In this document: positions 27,599-35,847 of the stretch, piece after piece
Layout of the letters: each line of letters opens with the position of its first letter
How positions within the stretch are numbered: the stretch's first letter is position 1
Assembly (NCBI GenBank): GCA_964501335.1
Contig: CAZCTC010000006.1
Coordinates: forward strand, 109,633-173,632
Length of the DNA: 64,000 nt
DNA from: CAZCTC01 sp964501335
GTDB lineage: Bacteria; Chloroflexota; Anaerolineae; B4-G1; SLSP01
Reading direction: 5' to 3'
The notes under the pieces: generated by a model
Databases searched by the model: none
What the model was told of the DNA's origin: nothing
The model's input: the letters and a program-made list of their open reading frames with translations, nothing else
Position numbers and translations under genes: made by a program

Positions 27599-27688
27599 AA
27601 CCGAACAACATTCTCACCTCTTTATCTTCCCACCACGGTGAGTTATACTTAAATCAACCGGTTAGCCGCTGGAAAAAGGAGTTCCCAG

Positions 27689-27973
27689 ATGTTTAAACCC
27701 GTTGAAGTAAAACCCTTACCTGAATATCGATTGTATCTCAAATTCAGCGACGGCATCGAAGGCCAAGTCGACCTTTCCCATCTGGTGGGGAAAGGGATCT
27801 TTGCTGCCTGGCAGGACGAACAAAACTTTCAAAATGTCTCCATCGGTCCTCACGGCGAACTGGCCTGGTCCGATGAAATTGAGCTGTGCCCGGATAGCCT
27901 GTATCTGGAAATTACCGGGCAATCGCCGGAACAGGCTTTCCCCAATCTGATCATTGAGGTACAACAGGCCTGA
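27689..27973 (+). CDS. DUF2442 domain protein
   Basis: 94 residues preceded by AAAGGAG. The pattern YRLYLKFSDGIEGQVDLSHLVGKGIF...AWSDEIELCPDSLYLEI is the DUF2442 signature. Such proteins usually pair with DUF4160 partners in toxin-antitoxin-like loci, but no partner is visible here. It stands alone between the cassette terminator and the nucleotidyltransferase remnant. Confidence 0.8.
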   Translation: MFKPVEVKPLPEYRLYLKFSDGIEGQVDLSHLVGKGIFAAWQDEQNFQNVSIGPHGELAWSDEIELCPDSLYLEITGQSPEQAFPNLIIEVQQA

Positions 27974-28012
27974 AGTCAGTCGATTCTTTCGTTTCCCTCC
28001 CTACACCCCCCA

Positions 28013-28099
28013 TCATTCTTCAGCTTCAACTAAAGCTCTTAACAACAATTCTTCAACACGTAAATCCACCGCCCAGCGGCGCAAATAATCCAAAATCAC
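28013..28099 (-). pseudogene. Nucleotidyltransferase remnant with in-frame internal deletion
   Basis: Reading from a GTG at 28099, the frame gives V-I followed at once by LDYLRRWAVDLRVEEL and the normal end. The intact copy at 60596-61171 has 163 more codons between these points. Three shared bases (GAT) lie at the deletion ends, suggesting a microhomology deletion. The whole catalytic part (GGSLASALHG...DTDLVAD) is gone, so the product cannot be an active nucleotidyltransferase. A 28-residue peptide could still be made from the GTGA overlap with the partner gene. Confidence 0.85.
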
Positions 28100-28356
28100 T
28101 GCGACGGCTCCTCCGGCAAAGGTCCATAAGCCTTGACGGCCAGCTCCTCTCCCAACAATAACCCGGCCAATCGGCGGCGCAATTCCTCCGCACTGGCGTG
28201 AGGATAACGTTCCCGAAGTCCGGCCAACGCCATCATCTGCGCCGTACGATTCAATTGCCCTACCATTTCCAACTTGCGCCAGGAGGGGGCCCGGCGCAAA
28301 AGGCCGATCAATACCGCTTCAGCTTCAGGAGTGGTATCTGAATATAATTTGGACAT
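28096..28356 (-). CDS. Small partner protein of the nucleotidyltransferase locus (copy 1)
   Basis: 86 residues from ATG TCC at 28356; GGAGG sits nine bases upstream, whereas the ATG at 28362 would be too close. The sequence starts MSKLYSDTTPEAEAVLIGLLRRAP and is alpha-helical, with RERYP and an Arg-rich helix (EELRRRLAGLLLGEELA). The intact homologue at 61168-61428 overlaps a nucleotidyltransferase gene by GTGA, an arrangement like a two-gene toxin-antitoxin or defence pair. Here the partner is deleted, so this is a solitary copy. I do not know a biochemical function for it. Confidence 0.75.
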   Translation of the reverse strand: MSKLYSDTTPEAEAVLIGLLRRAPSWRKLEMVGQLNRTAQMMALAGLRERYPHASAEELRRRLAGLLLGEELAVKAYGPLPEEPSQ

Positions 28357-28391
28357 GGCCATGAACCTCCGCCCCAAAAATTCCCGCTCTC

Positions 28392-28419
28392 ATTATACGA
28401 CAATCAACAAACTTGCCAT
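28392..28419 (-). promoter_or_regulatory. Promoter of the small partner gene (copy 1)
   Basis: On the minus strand ATGGCA (28414-28419) and a perfect TATAAT (28392-28397) lie 16 bases apart, about 36 bases upstream of the start codon. The same pair is kept in copy 2 at 61465-61492. Confidence 0.5.
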
Positions 28420-28510
28420 ACTTCCTCGCTACTGAATACCCCGCATTTCCAATTTCCCGGCCTTACGCTATAATGCAATCGGTGCTATCCAGAAATGGGC
28501 AAACAATCAA

Positions 28511-28553
28511 TAAAAAAAAGACCCGACCTCAGCTCAAAAGTCGAAGTCGGGTC
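28511..28553 (-). terminator. Intrinsic terminator downstream of the recombinase gene
   Basis: On the minus strand GACCCGAC (28546-28553) pairs with GTCGGGTC (28520-28527), and eight T follow. It would end transcription coming from the serine recombinase. The same element in copy 2 (61557-61599) follows a flavodoxin gene. Confidence 0.75.
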
Positions 28554-28618
28554 ATGGAAAATAACTATTTTTCCAAAATCCGGGGTTGCATATCAAAAAG
28601 GTCGAGGAAACGGCCATG

Positions 28619-28644
28619 GTTGCCCAAAGGGTTCGAGTCCCTCC
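28619..28644 (+). other. Candidate attachment-site core next to the serine recombinase (copy 1)
   Basis: A 26-base stretch at the exact right end of the duplicated segment contains GGGTTCGAGTCCCT, the form of a tRNA T-arm. No complete tRNA can be folded around it. It lies 48 bases from the 3' end of the serine recombinase gene. The identical 26 bases are at 61665-61690, after which the flanks differ. tRNA 3' ends are common integration sites, so an att role is plausible but unproven. Confidence 0.4.
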
Positions 28645-28691
28645 AGGGGTATTTTCAGGGACCGCGAGGCTTTTTGAGACCTCAGCCATAA

Positions 28692-30137
28692 TTAGAAAAA
28701 AGGTTTGGCCCAGGCTTTGGGTACGATCTTCGTGATCTTCTGATCGGCAATCTCAATCCGTTCGATTAACTCCCCGATAAACTGTTTCTGCTCTCTGGCC
28801 CCCTGCTCCGGCAATCCCCGCAGGGAATCCAACAAAGCCCACATCGCTTCCTCGAATTCATCCGACGATTCCGCCGGCAGCTTCTCCTGTAACTCGTTCA
28901 GGCGCTGATCGATGGCATCCCGCCGCGGCCGATATTCGGCCATGGTGATCGCGCCGGCCACCAGCGCATCGGTCAGGCGATCCCGCTGCCCCAGTTGCTC
29001 CTTGATCAACAGCTGGATCTCGGCGGCTTTCGGATTGGCCATTTCCCGCAGTTCGACCATTTCCTCATAGAGCATCTGCCGCAAGGTCTCCGATTCCGCC
29101 AGGCCGGAGAGCAGGGTCAGGACCTCCGTTTCCGCCACCTCGGCCCGCGTGCGGGTTTGAGCGCAGCCGTGCTTGGTCCCGCTGTGCCGATAGTATCGCA
29201 CGTCGTTCCGGGTGTTCCCATCCAGCAATCCGCCGCAGCAGCCACAGTAAGCCAGGGGCGTCAACAGATAGATCTCCCGTTCCCCCTGGGCGATCCGCCG
29301 GCGGCGCCGTTTCAACTCGGTGCCGACCTGATCGCATAGCTCGACCGGCAGGATCGGATCGTGGGCCCCTTCCAGGATCTGGGTCGGATTGTCCTTCTGG
29401 CGGCCCAAGGGCAGATGCCCCTGATAGAGCTGCCAGGCGCAAAGAACACGCCGCACGTCGTGCTGCTGCCAGGGCCGGATATCGCCCTGCCGGGTATACC
29501 AGGGATGCAGGCCGTCGTTCATCATATCGACGAGCTGATCGTAGGTATAATTCCCGGTGATGAACAGGTTGTAAAGGTAGAGCAACGAACCCTGCGTCTT
29601 GGGATCGGGGATGAGGTTCTTCTCCTCATTGCGCATACAACCGAAAGGCACCGGACCCCAGTGACGGCCCATCTGCTCCCGCTTGTACTGAATGTTGGCT
29701 TTCATCCGCTCGGAGGCCAGATCGGATTCGAGCTGATACATGGCCATCAGGATGGTGAGGATCGCCATCCCCGCCGCCGAAGTCGTATCCACCTGCTCGC
29801 GAGCGACCAGGAGAATGAGATCGCGCTCTTTCATTTGCTTGACCAGGGTCAGAAACTCCTGGACATTCCGATAAAACCGGCTTAAATCGTGAGCCGCCAA
29901 ACCGGCCACATCGGGCCGATCGATCTGACTCATCAGCTGCTTCCACCCCTCGCGTTCCCCGGTACGGCCGGATGAGTGACCTTCGATATCTTCGTACCAC
30001 TCGGGAATATAGTCATGCATCACGGTAACCATGGAATTGACGACCACTTTCTGCCGATCGGGGGAAACCAGGTCCATGGCCTCCTTGACCATCGAAAGCC
30101 GGCGGTAACAAAGGATGACTTTCTTTTCTTCGGGCAT
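28692..30137 (-). CDS. Large serine recombinase
   Basis: 481 residues with AAGGAG before the ATG at 30137. The N-terminal resolvase domain shows the nucleophile Ser at about residue 14 in CYRRLSMVKEA and catalytic arginines in LAAHDLSRFYRN and SERMKANIQYKREQ. A recombinase domain follows (about 190-280; VPFGCMRNEEKN). A zinc ribbon (YCGCCGGLLDGN...HGCAQ, about 305-340) and a C-terminal helical coiled-coil segment complete the chain. It is the length and layout of transposon or phage integrases that act on att sites. It lies beside a tRNA-T-arm-like sequence and a duplicated segment, and may have driven rearrangements here. It appears intact. Confidence 0.9.
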   Translation of the reverse strand: MPEEKKVILCYRRLSMVKEAMDLVSPDRQKVVVNSMVTVMHDYIPEWYEDIEGHSSGRTGEREGWKQLMSQIDRPDVAGLAAHDLSRFYRNVQEFLTLVKQMKERDLILLVAREQVDTTSAAGMAILTILMAMYQLESDLASERMKANIQYKREQMGRHWGPVPFGCMRNEEKNLIPDPKTQGSLLYLYNLFITGNYTYDQLVDMMNDGLHPWYTRQGDIRPWQQHDVRRVLCAWQLYQGHLPLGRQKDNPTQILEGAHDPILPVELCDQVGTELKRRRRRIAQGEREIYLLTPLAYCGCCGGLLDGNTRNDVRYYRHSGTKHGCAQTRTRAEVAETEVLTLLSGLAESETLRQMLYEEMVELREMANPKAAEIQLLIKEQLGQRDRLTDALVAGAITMAEYRPRRDAIDQRLNELQEKLPAESSDEFEEAMWALLDSLRGLPEQGAREQKQFIGELIERIEIADQKITKIVPKAWAKPFF

Positions 30138-30197
30138 AATGACTCCTTATGTAAGTTGGGGAAAATCATAAACCCGGGGAGAAGAGGATGTCAAGGC

Positions 30198-30370
30198 GGG
30201 CCTCACCCCCTGCCTTCTATATCAGGCAACTCAAAGCGCTGCGCCTGTATGATCCCGGCCTTGTAGCGTCCCGCAAGGGGCATCTTCTTTGCAAGAAACG
30301 ACGCGCGGGATCGGGTGAGAGTTTTTTATTCATTTTTTCGCGCGCCGCAGACGGCGCGCGAAAAAATGGC
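30198..30370. repeat. Dispersed repeat with long G/C-rich hairpin, copy 1
   Basis: Shares several stretches with 62420-62595: CTCACCCCCTGCC, ATATCAGGCAACT, CTTGTAGCGTCCCGCAA and the identical hairpin. The middle of the unit has diverged. No coding capacity is convincing. The gap 30138-30407 contains this repeat only. Confidence 0.75.
30333..30366. terminator. Bidirectional intrinsic terminator
   Basis: TTTTTTCGCGCGCCG and its exact complement flank a CAGA loop, giving a 15-base perfect stem with A/T runs on both sides. It can end transcription from the minus-strand membrane gene at 30408 and from the other direction. The identical sequence is at 62558-62591. Confidence 0.85.
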
Positions 30371-30407
30371 TTTATCTCTTCCTTCCTCCTGACAACTTAT
30401 GCCTCTT

Positions 30408-30920
30408 CTAAAATGGTTCATCCCTTCTGCCGCACAAGAAAAGAATCTCGCCTAATGAAGAAAACAAAAACAAAACCCCCGTGCCCAGCGAAGATGGTCC
30501 TCCCACCATAATCAAGATTTTTACCATAGAAAGAATAAGCTCTGAATCCCCTATCAAGTAAACCGGCACCCCAAAAACACTCCCCCACAACACTAATGCA
30601 AAAAGCATCTGAATAAATTCTTTCCATTGAAAACATTTGAAATCTCGCATAATTCCATAAAAAAACAGAGTGAAAATACCCCATAGAACACAAGGCACTC
30701 CCACTAACAATCCCCAAAAGTATAACGAACTTTCAAAAGTCCTGACCCATGCATAAAATTCCAATCCCAAGATTTGTTGACCGATAAAAACTCCCCCTCC
30801 CAGCCACAATCCAAAAAAGCACGTACAAAGAAAGGTTTGGATTTGATACACGGGCATCCTAAAAGTCTTACGATGACGCCCGGGAGTACCATACGAAGGG
30901 TGATTGAAGCCCGGCTTCAT
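30408..30920 (-). CDS. Small membrane protein of unknown function
   Basis: 170 residues with four hydrophobic segments (about 28-48, 66-92, 104-124 and 132-158). It contains LCTCFFGLWLGGGVFIGQQI and LLVGVPCVLWGIFTLFFYG. It begins seven bases after the stop of the gene at 30927 and is the last gene of the minus-strand run from 34.7 kb. I recognise no family. It could be a membrane immunity protein, given neighbours of that kind. Confidence 0.55.
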   Translation of the reverse strand: MKPGFNHPSYGTPGRHRKTFRMPVYQIQTFLCTCFFGLWLGGGVFIGQQILGLEFYAWVRTFESSLYFWGLLVGVPCVLWGIFTLFFYGIMRDFKCFQWKEFIQMLFALVLWGSVFGVPVYLIGDSELILSMVKILIMVGGPSSLGTGVLFLFSSLGEILFLCGRRDEPF

Positions 30921-30926
30921 CAGCGA

Positions 30927-31697
30927 TTACCCCTCAATGCCGATCATCTGCTGCCATTCATCGTTGATCTGCCACAACTTATGAAGGTCCATATCCCGGG
31001 GATGTTCAAAGAATGAGACCAGCACGCCTTTGGAAAGCGGCTCGATTTGCGCCCCTAAAGGCTTAAAGATTTCCGCTCCCCCGATCTGGGCCAGGTAATC
31101 ATTGGAAAAATAGTTCAACCAGAAAAGAATCGAAGGCGGCTGCTGTAAGTATAGATCCCGATGGATGTGCATACAGGGAAAGAAACTATCAAAAACATCT
31201 TCATCCCGGGAATAAGCAAAAGGAACTTCAAACTCAGTGGCAATCTCGCCAAAGGCAAGTCTCAGATCCTCGGCCGCAGTGAAATGGTCAGCGGGTGTTC
31301 CATAAAAATAGGCCCATTCTATCGATAGGTCAATTTTACCGAAATGAGGCTCATCAGGCAAACGTCCCATTTTTTGTAAAACTTTCGCCAGGGCTTCCAA
31401 CTGCCTGACTTCTTCCGCCCCGGTGAAATCAGTCCCCAGATTAACAACCACATCATCCTTCCACAAATCCATAATCGACCCCGGATGCTCCAAAAAAGAA
31501 ACGGCATCGTCAAGATCGCCAAATTCACCCATCTTAAAATCCAGATCCGGAGCCACCCAGAAAACTCTTATATCACCCAATACAGGATTGATCGGGAAAT
31601 ATCCCAGCCTCTCCATCAAGGACAAAATCTTGAAAACCTTAGCCCGATTGAAGGGTTCCCTTTCAATCAGAAACTCATACCACCATGAATTGCTCAT
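30927..31697 (-). CDS. Hypothetical protein in immunity-like gene run
   Basis: 256 residues, acidic, soluble and Trp/Phe-rich (for example SIEWAYFYGTPADHFTAAEDLRLAF), with no signal peptide. Codon use and composition fit a real gene. Start MSNSWWYEFLIEREPF. It lies between a membrane protein gene and the 198-residue gene at 31719, with short gaps. I recognise no domain. Acidic single-domain proteins in such runs are often immunity proteins, but this is inference from context. Confidence 0.6.
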   Translation of the reverse strand: MSNSWWYEFLIEREPFNRAKVFKILSLMERLGYFPINPVLGDIRVFWVAPDLDFKMGEFGDLDDAVSFLEHPGSIMDLWKDDVVVNLGTDFTGAEEVRQLEALAKVLQKMGRLPDEPHFGKIDLSIEWAYFYGTPADHFTAAEDLRLAFGEIATEFEVPFAYSRDEDVFDSFFPCMHIHRDLYLQQPPSILFWLNYFSNDYLAQIGGAEIFKPLGAQIEPLSKGVLVSFFEHPRDMDLHKLWQINDEWQQMIGIEG

Positions 31698-31718
31698 AAG
31701 GCCTCCCTGTCATCCGTC

Positions 31719-32315
31719 TTACCGGCCGCGGGCATCTTCCTCGCGCCGGAAGGTATCGAATTTTTCATAGATGCGCGACAACTGCTCCCACGACAACTCG
31801 CAAAATTGCCGCTGAGGGATAAAGGTTGTTTTCCATTCCCCTTCGATTTTCTGAATGATGGCCAGCATTTCATTGTTGAACCAGGCCTCCATGACCCACT
31901 CAAGATCATGCTCGGGATCGTCGGTCACGATGAATTCCCACCCGCGTTTTTGGTTTTCGATTGCCCGGGCCTGCTCTGCTTCAAACTCGGCTTTGTACTC
32001 TTCCGCTGAAGCATATTTCTGTTTTACCAAACACCCCAGACGTAAATAGACTATGTGCCCGACACAATCCAACGGCAGCGGAGCATTTTCGATAATTTCC
32101 ACGGTTACAGTCTCTGCGGGACTGAAATCCGCCCAAACCTCCGTCTCGGCCTCATCCAATTCTTCTCGCTGAAGCTCGGAAATCGCTCCTTCGATGTAAG
32201 CCCTGATCCATATATTCTTCCAATCCCACTCCACGGTAATTCCCAAAATCTCGTTACCTATCCGACCGACAAGCGCCCGCTGAACAGATAACAACAAATA
32301 AGCTCGAGTGATCAT
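31719..32315 (-). CDS. Hypothetical protein (MITRAYLLLSVQRAL type)
   Basis: 198 residues, acidic. The first half alternates beta-type segments (LGITVEWDWKNIWIRAYIEG; TEVWADFSPAETVTVEIIE), and the C-terminal half is helical (KYASAEEYKAEFEAEQARAIENQK). The N-terminal pattern of a short helix followed by two Trp-rich strands seems typical of a widespread uncharacterised family, but I cannot name it. It sits in the same orientation as its neighbours, 22 bases before the next gene, and fits the immunity-like cluster. Confidence 0.6.
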   Translation of the reverse strand: MITRAYLLLSVQRALVGRIGNEILGITVEWDWKNIWIRAYIEGAISELQREELDEAETEVWADFSPAETVTVEIIENAPLPLDCVGHIVYLRLGCLVKQKYASAEEYKAEFEAEQARAIENQKRGWEFIVTDDPEHDLEWVMEAWFNNEMLAIIQKIEGEWKTTFIPQRQFCELSWEQLSRIYEKFDTFRREEDARGR

Positions 32316-32324
32316 AAATTCACC

Positions 32325-32885
32325 TTACCTGTGAAACAACAGACGGACTATGCGGCCCCTGAAGAAAATAGCCGGCAGAGCAAGGATGGAAAAGATGATA
32401 GCACTGATTCCGAAAACCAAACGGAATGAAGTCTCGCGGAACAACTTAATCCTACATGCAATCTGATATCCCATGCAATTTATTTCAGGATGAGTTCTGG
32501 CATATAAAATCTCAACCGGCTGATCAACAGCAAACCCTTGATAGTCTGATTCTGGAACCGACGATTTGCCCTCATAAGATCTGATGTCGCCGGCTTCTTC
32601 AACATCAAAAGTATAACTTACCCAATAAGACCCTCCCCTACCGGAAGTTGTATAAACTTTAACAACCCGACCGTAAATAAAGGTACCCTCTGTAGCCATC
32701 AGCTTGTTCGCCCAGGAGTCATATATGGAAGATACTCCACACCACAAAAGAATTAACAGCAAAAGCACCAGCATAGGTACTTGCCGCTGAAAGCCTTCGC
32801 CAAAATCATACTCTTCGGAATCAGAATTCTCAATACGGCGGTAGTGAATCGAACGCGGTGGTTCATTTCGCACTGGTGTTGTCAT
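32325..32885 (-). CDS. DUF3592-like membrane protein
   Basis: 186 residues from the ATG at 32885, which gives an ATGA overlap with the upstream SUKH gene. Two membrane segments (about 32-50 and 150-175) bracket an extracytoplasmic segment with GTFIYGRVVKVYTTSGRGGSYWVSYTFDVEE and VDQPVEILYARTHPE, the pattern of DUF3592 proteins. A second protein of this type is encoded at 50903-51727. Coupling to the SUKH gene suggests both belong to one immunity or antitoxin unit. Confidence 0.65.
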   Translation of the reverse strand: MTTPVRNEPPRSIHYRRIENSDSEEYDFGEGFQRQVPMLVLLLLILLWCGVSSIYDSWANKLMATEGTFIYGRVVKVYTTSGRGGSYWVSYTFDVEEAGDIRSYEGKSSVPESDYQGFAVDQPVEILYARTHPEINCMGYQIACRIKLFRETSFRLVFGISAIIFSILALPAIFFRGRIVRLLFHR

Positions 32886-33532
32886 TGCCTGAGTTCCATC
32901 AACCCGCACTGACCCTGGAATTCCACCAACATCTGAAACCATGATTCAATCGAAGGGGCTATCTGGAAATAGGCATCCCGGGTAAATTCATCATCCCAGG
33001 GAAAAAACTCATATTCATGATCCAGAAAAAAGACTACGCCTAAACTCGACGGTTCCAAACTGACGGCCAGATAATTTCCATCACCCAAATCGCAATAAGC
33101 CAAGTAATTCAAAGATTTTACATCTCTGTAATTTTCATCTTTCCCGGCAAAAGACAGAAAAACATTAAGTTCCTCAGCCTGCACACGAAGCAACTCCCTG
33201 ATATTCAAAATCCTGTATTTCCAAATATAGCTCAGACTCTCATCTTCGGCAGGCGGAACTCTAAAAAGCTCAGCCCCATTGGAAAAACGATATAATTCCA
33301 GCAAGGCAACCGGCAATTGAGGAGTCCGGGCGATTAATTCTTCAAGTTCCGCCACTGGAGCAGGATCAAAAAAAGAGTGGCTACAGGGCATAAACCATGA
33401 ATCCGAATTCTCACTTATGGTTTGAGACAACCCGGCTACGATATACTGTGGTAATCCATCAGGAAACAGCCGTTTGGAAACGGCCCAATACCTTACTTCT
33501 GAACACTTCAACAGAGAATCAATGATGCTCAT
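32882..33532 (-). CDS. SUKH (SMI1/KNR4) family immunity-like protein
   Basis: 216 residues, acidic. The SUKH pattern is visible: LEELIARTPQLPVALLELYRFSNGAELF near residues 55-85, LAYCDLGDGNYLAVSLEP near 130, VVFFLDHEYEFF near 155, and a closing SIESWFQMLVEF. SUKH proteins are established immunity factors for polymorphic and contact-dependent toxins with nuclease or deaminase tips. No toxin gene lies directly upstream, so this is an orphan copy, perhaps guarding against toxins of relatives. Confidence 0.75.
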   Translation of the reverse strand: MSIIDSLLKCSEVRYWAVSKRLFPDGLPQYIVAGLSQTISENSDSWFMPCSHSFFDPAPVAELEELIARTPQLPVALLELYRFSNGAELFRVPPAEDESLSYIWKYRILNIRELLRVQAEELNVFLSFAGKDENYRDVKSLNYLAYCDLGDGNYLAVSLEPSSLGVVFFLDHEYEFFPWDDEFTRDAYFQIAPSIESWFQMLVEFQGQCGLMELRQ

Positions 33533-33540
33533 ATTCCTTC

Positions 33541-33849
33541 CTATAACGCTTCATGAACCCTCACCCTCGGCCCTGTTCTACTCTTAAATATCCTAACTTC
33601 CTCATCGGTCAACTCATGCGGGAAAAAAGCCTGACAGGGGCGACACCATCCCCAAATAAAATCCATAACATCCATTATCAAATCCATATCAGCTTCTCGA
33701 TTTGCTTTATCTAGAAAATCTCGAAATTCATCAAATATGCAATAAATCTCTACCTGACTGATACCCTGCCCCCGCATCTCATCAATAAGCTTCCGTAACT
33801 CTCCGTTCGCCAGAGCTGATTCCATGCGTTCCAACATTTCAGCATCCAT
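33541..33849 (-). CDS. Hypothetical small acidic protein
   Basis: 102 residues, mostly helical (ELRKLIDEMRGQGISQVEIYCIFDEFRDFL), with a Cys-containing helix (WGWCRPCQAFFPHEL). It lies eight bases upstream of the SUKH gene and appears to be in the same operon. The last codons (RVRVHEAL) overlap a short sequence also seen at the ends of nearby repeats (ACGCTTCATG), so the C-terminus may have been altered by a repeat insertion. No family is recognised. Confidence 0.5.
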   Translation of the reverse strand: MDAEMLERMESALANGELRKLIDEMRGQGISQVEIYCIFDEFRDFLDKANREADMDLIMDVMDFIWGWCRPCQAFFPHELTDEEVRIFKSRTGPRVRVHEAL

Positions 33850-33887
33850 GATTAAAATCCTTCATAAGAAACATTCCAGTGCTCCCC

Positions 33888-34733
33888 TCACCCCCGCCGC
33901 TGAATCACACGCAAGATCTCTTCTGTCCGTTGCTGGCAAGCCGGCAGATCAAGCAGGCGCACCTGCCCCTTCTCCCCCGCCGATTCGACAACGACATCGC
34001 CAATGCCAAACGGCCGTTCCAACAGGTTCTGGTGATAAGCGACATCCTGAATCCGGTTTATCGGGATCGTCTTGCGCGAACGGGAAAATATACCCAGCTG
34101 AAGAACCAGATGCTGCGTCGTCATGGTGTACCGGGCAAAAAGCCGCTGGAATAAATTCACGATTAAAGTGAAACCCAATCGCAAAACCGCCAGAGCTACA
34201 AATAAAAGGAAAATGCCCCTCGCTACGACCACGCCCTGATCGTTGCCGGGAAACAACTGGAAAAATCCCACAATCGCACAGGCAAAGACAAAAACCAATC
34301 CGAAAAGCGCAATGAACCAGGGGATTAACGAAGGATGCGCTTCAAATATGACTCCCTCACTTTCAACCACGTTGGAAGACGGCCGGGAAACCGCCGCCGG
34401 GACAGGCGCACTCCCCGAAGGTGCCCTCGCCAGGCTTTGCTGATTCGGAATGCCGTTTCCCGGCAAGGGAGCCGATCCGGTCTGAAACGAAACGCTTCCC
34501 CGGGCCACCAATCGAGCCAGGCCGGAGGCCGCCTCTTGATTGTTGGGGTCCAGCCGCAGAACACGCTGAAAACACATCGCCTGTTCCTGGTCGGAATCCA
34601 CGGCCCGGGAAAGCCACAGCCATAAACTCACATCCTGCGGATTTTCCCGCACGGCCGCGCCGAAGAGATTTCGAGCCTGGGCCCGATCGCCGTTCTGAAG
34701 GGCTTCAATTCCCTGCTGTACAAAATTGCTCAT
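33888..34733 (-). CDS. TPR plus bacterial PH-domain (bPH2/DUF304) membrane protein
   Basis: 281 residues from the ATG at 34733 (MSNFVQQGIEALQNGDRAQA); the longer frame runs into repeat DNA. Residues 1-75 are a TPR-like pair. A Pro/Ser linker follows, then two membrane segments (about 145-170 and 178-200), then a bPH2 domain with YTMTTQHLVLQLGIFSRSRKTIPINRIQDV. The bPH2 family binds membranes or partners. It is the first gene of the minus-strand run, with GGGAGGGA upstream. No specific role is known. Confidence 0.75.
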   Translation of the reverse strand: MSNFVQQGIEALQNGDRAQARNLFGAAVRENPQDVSLWLWLSRAVDSDQEQAMCFQRVLRLDPNNQEAASGLARLVARGSVSFQTGSAPLPGNGIPNQQSLARAPSGSAPVPAAVSRPSSNVVESEGVIFEAHPSLIPWFIALFGLVFVFACAIVGFFQLFPGNDQGVVVARGIFLLFVALAVLRLGFTLIVNLFQRLFARYTMTTQHLVLQLGIFSRSRKTIPINRIQDVAYHQNLLERPFGIGDVVVESAGEKGQVRLLDLPACQQRTEEILRVIQRRG

Positions 34734-34790
34734 GGTTCCCTCCCGAAGTATTTTGTCAGCGATAAGATGACGGATTTCTATTACAAAGCG

Positions 34791-35183
34791 AAAAAGTGAA
34801 ACCTTTGAAACTTTCGTCGTGGAAAAAAAGTTTCTACACTCGACTTTCGCCAAATGTTGGCAAATGAAAGTTACGAAAGTTTCACTTTTTGGAACAGAGC
34901 CCCCCGCGTCCCTGATAACGCTTCATGGGCCCTCACCCCCTGGCCCCCTCTCCCTTATCTTGTCGTACCGTAATGCCGCGATTCCATCTGATACATTGTT
35001 AAGTTCCCAGGCCCGCCATCTCACAGGGAGAGGAGGGAGAGCAAATCCGGCTTCCCCCTCCCCCTCCCGCCTGAGGCGCGCTTCAACCAAAATTCAAATC
35101 GAGATCAATCGTGCCCGCCCCCCTGAAAACAAAACAAGGGGGAGGGGGAGTGAGGGGGTGAGGGCTCCACGATTTCACTTTTT
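34791..35183. repeat. MITE-like repeat, copy 1
   Basis: About 393 bases bounded by AAAAAGTGAAACC and GATTTCACTTTTT. Closely similar to 36976-37364. It contains CCCTGATAACGCTTCATGG, CTCACCCCCTG and CGTACCGTAATGCCGCGATT. No gene inside is credible: the open frames across it are the same repeat read through. The stretch 34734-35530 has no other gene except a possible broken frame at 35190-35437. Confidence 0.8.
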
Positions 35184-35189
35184 GGGACA

Positions 35190-35437
35190 GAGCCTCGCCG
35201 GATCGCCTCCAACACTTCGGCCAGGCGAGTCTGAACCCGATCATTATTACAATACTTTAATTTCAAGAACAGGGAATCAAAGCTTCTAAAATAAATATTA
35301 AAATTATGATCAGAATTAAAACTCCCAGGGCTTTTTCCTGATCGAACGTTTTGTTTTTTTTGCCTGTTTATAAAAAGAAACATCATGATAGATGGTATTA
35401 CAAATACTATCAAAATATTCTTTACTCTGCATTGCAT
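35190..35437 (-). pseudogene. Broken short membrane-protein frame ending in a repeat
   Basis: From 35437 the frame starts with a hydrophobic segment (ILIVFVIPSIMMFLFIN), then basic and polar residues, and then RLAEVLEAIRR before running into the MITE-like repeat. The LAEVLEAIRR-type phrase recurs near 62370, so the tail belongs to repeated DNA. Probably a gene remnant cut by the repeat; a small real protein cannot be excluded. Confidence 0.3.
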
Positions 35438-35530
35438 CTGTGACCTACCTCCGCTTTATCGACAAGATGACCCTCAATTATTGGAAGAAGGTGATTTTGT
35501 CTGACAGACCATCGGCTTAAAAGGAGATTT

Positions 35531-35731
35531 TTATTCACACCCCAAAAGCCTGACCACCACTAAACAAAAAATAACCAGAAATAAAGCCAACCGAGTTGTA
35601 TATTCCGGTCTCGTCAAATCCTTCTCTTTAAATTTCCCGGCAACAATGAAAATTATTAAAAAAAGAACACCCCATGCAAGCATAGCTATCAATACACAAA
35701 CCGGAGTTTGAGGAAAAATCAAATAACACAT
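35531..35731 (-). CDS. Small two-helix membrane protein
   Basis: 66 residues with two hydrophobic helices (VCVLIAMLAWGVLFLIIFIVAG and TRLALFLVIFCLVVVRLLG) linked by a charged loop (KFKEKDLTRPEY). No family is recognised. The DNA here is AT-richer than the rest of the window, like the next two genes, which suggests recent acquisition. Confidence 0.45.
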   Translation of the reverse strand: MCYLIFPQTPVCVLIAMLAWGVLFLIIFIVAGKFKEKDLTRPEYTTRLALFLVIFCLVVVRLLGCE

Positions 35732-35847
35732 AGGGTCATCTTGTCAAAGTACATGGGATTAAAGCATTTAAGACGAAAAATACAACAGTTATGATGAAAT
35801 ACTTCAAATCGCAGTCAATCATGGTCGGCTCGGACAGTGAAGACATC

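Larger units (their letters stand above)
27986..28644. repeat. Duplicated segment, copy 1 (nucleotidyltransferase locus)
   Basis: Nearly identical to 60568-61690, but this copy lacks an internal 489-base in-frame piece of the nucleotidyltransferase gene and has a small extra insert near 28430. Homology starts at CTTTCG on the left and stops sharply after GAGTCCCTCC on the right. Confidence 0.9.

Noticed and set aside
28575..28660. A tRNA gene around GGGTTCGAGTCCCT
   Set aside because: The T-arm-like hairpin folds, but no acceptor stem, D-arm or anticodon arm can be built upstream in either copy.
34819..35289. Plus-strand frames across the MITE-like repeats (also 37049-37342)
   Set aside because: They read the same repeat in the same frame, with poly-Gly/Pro tracts from GGGGGAG runs; not genes.
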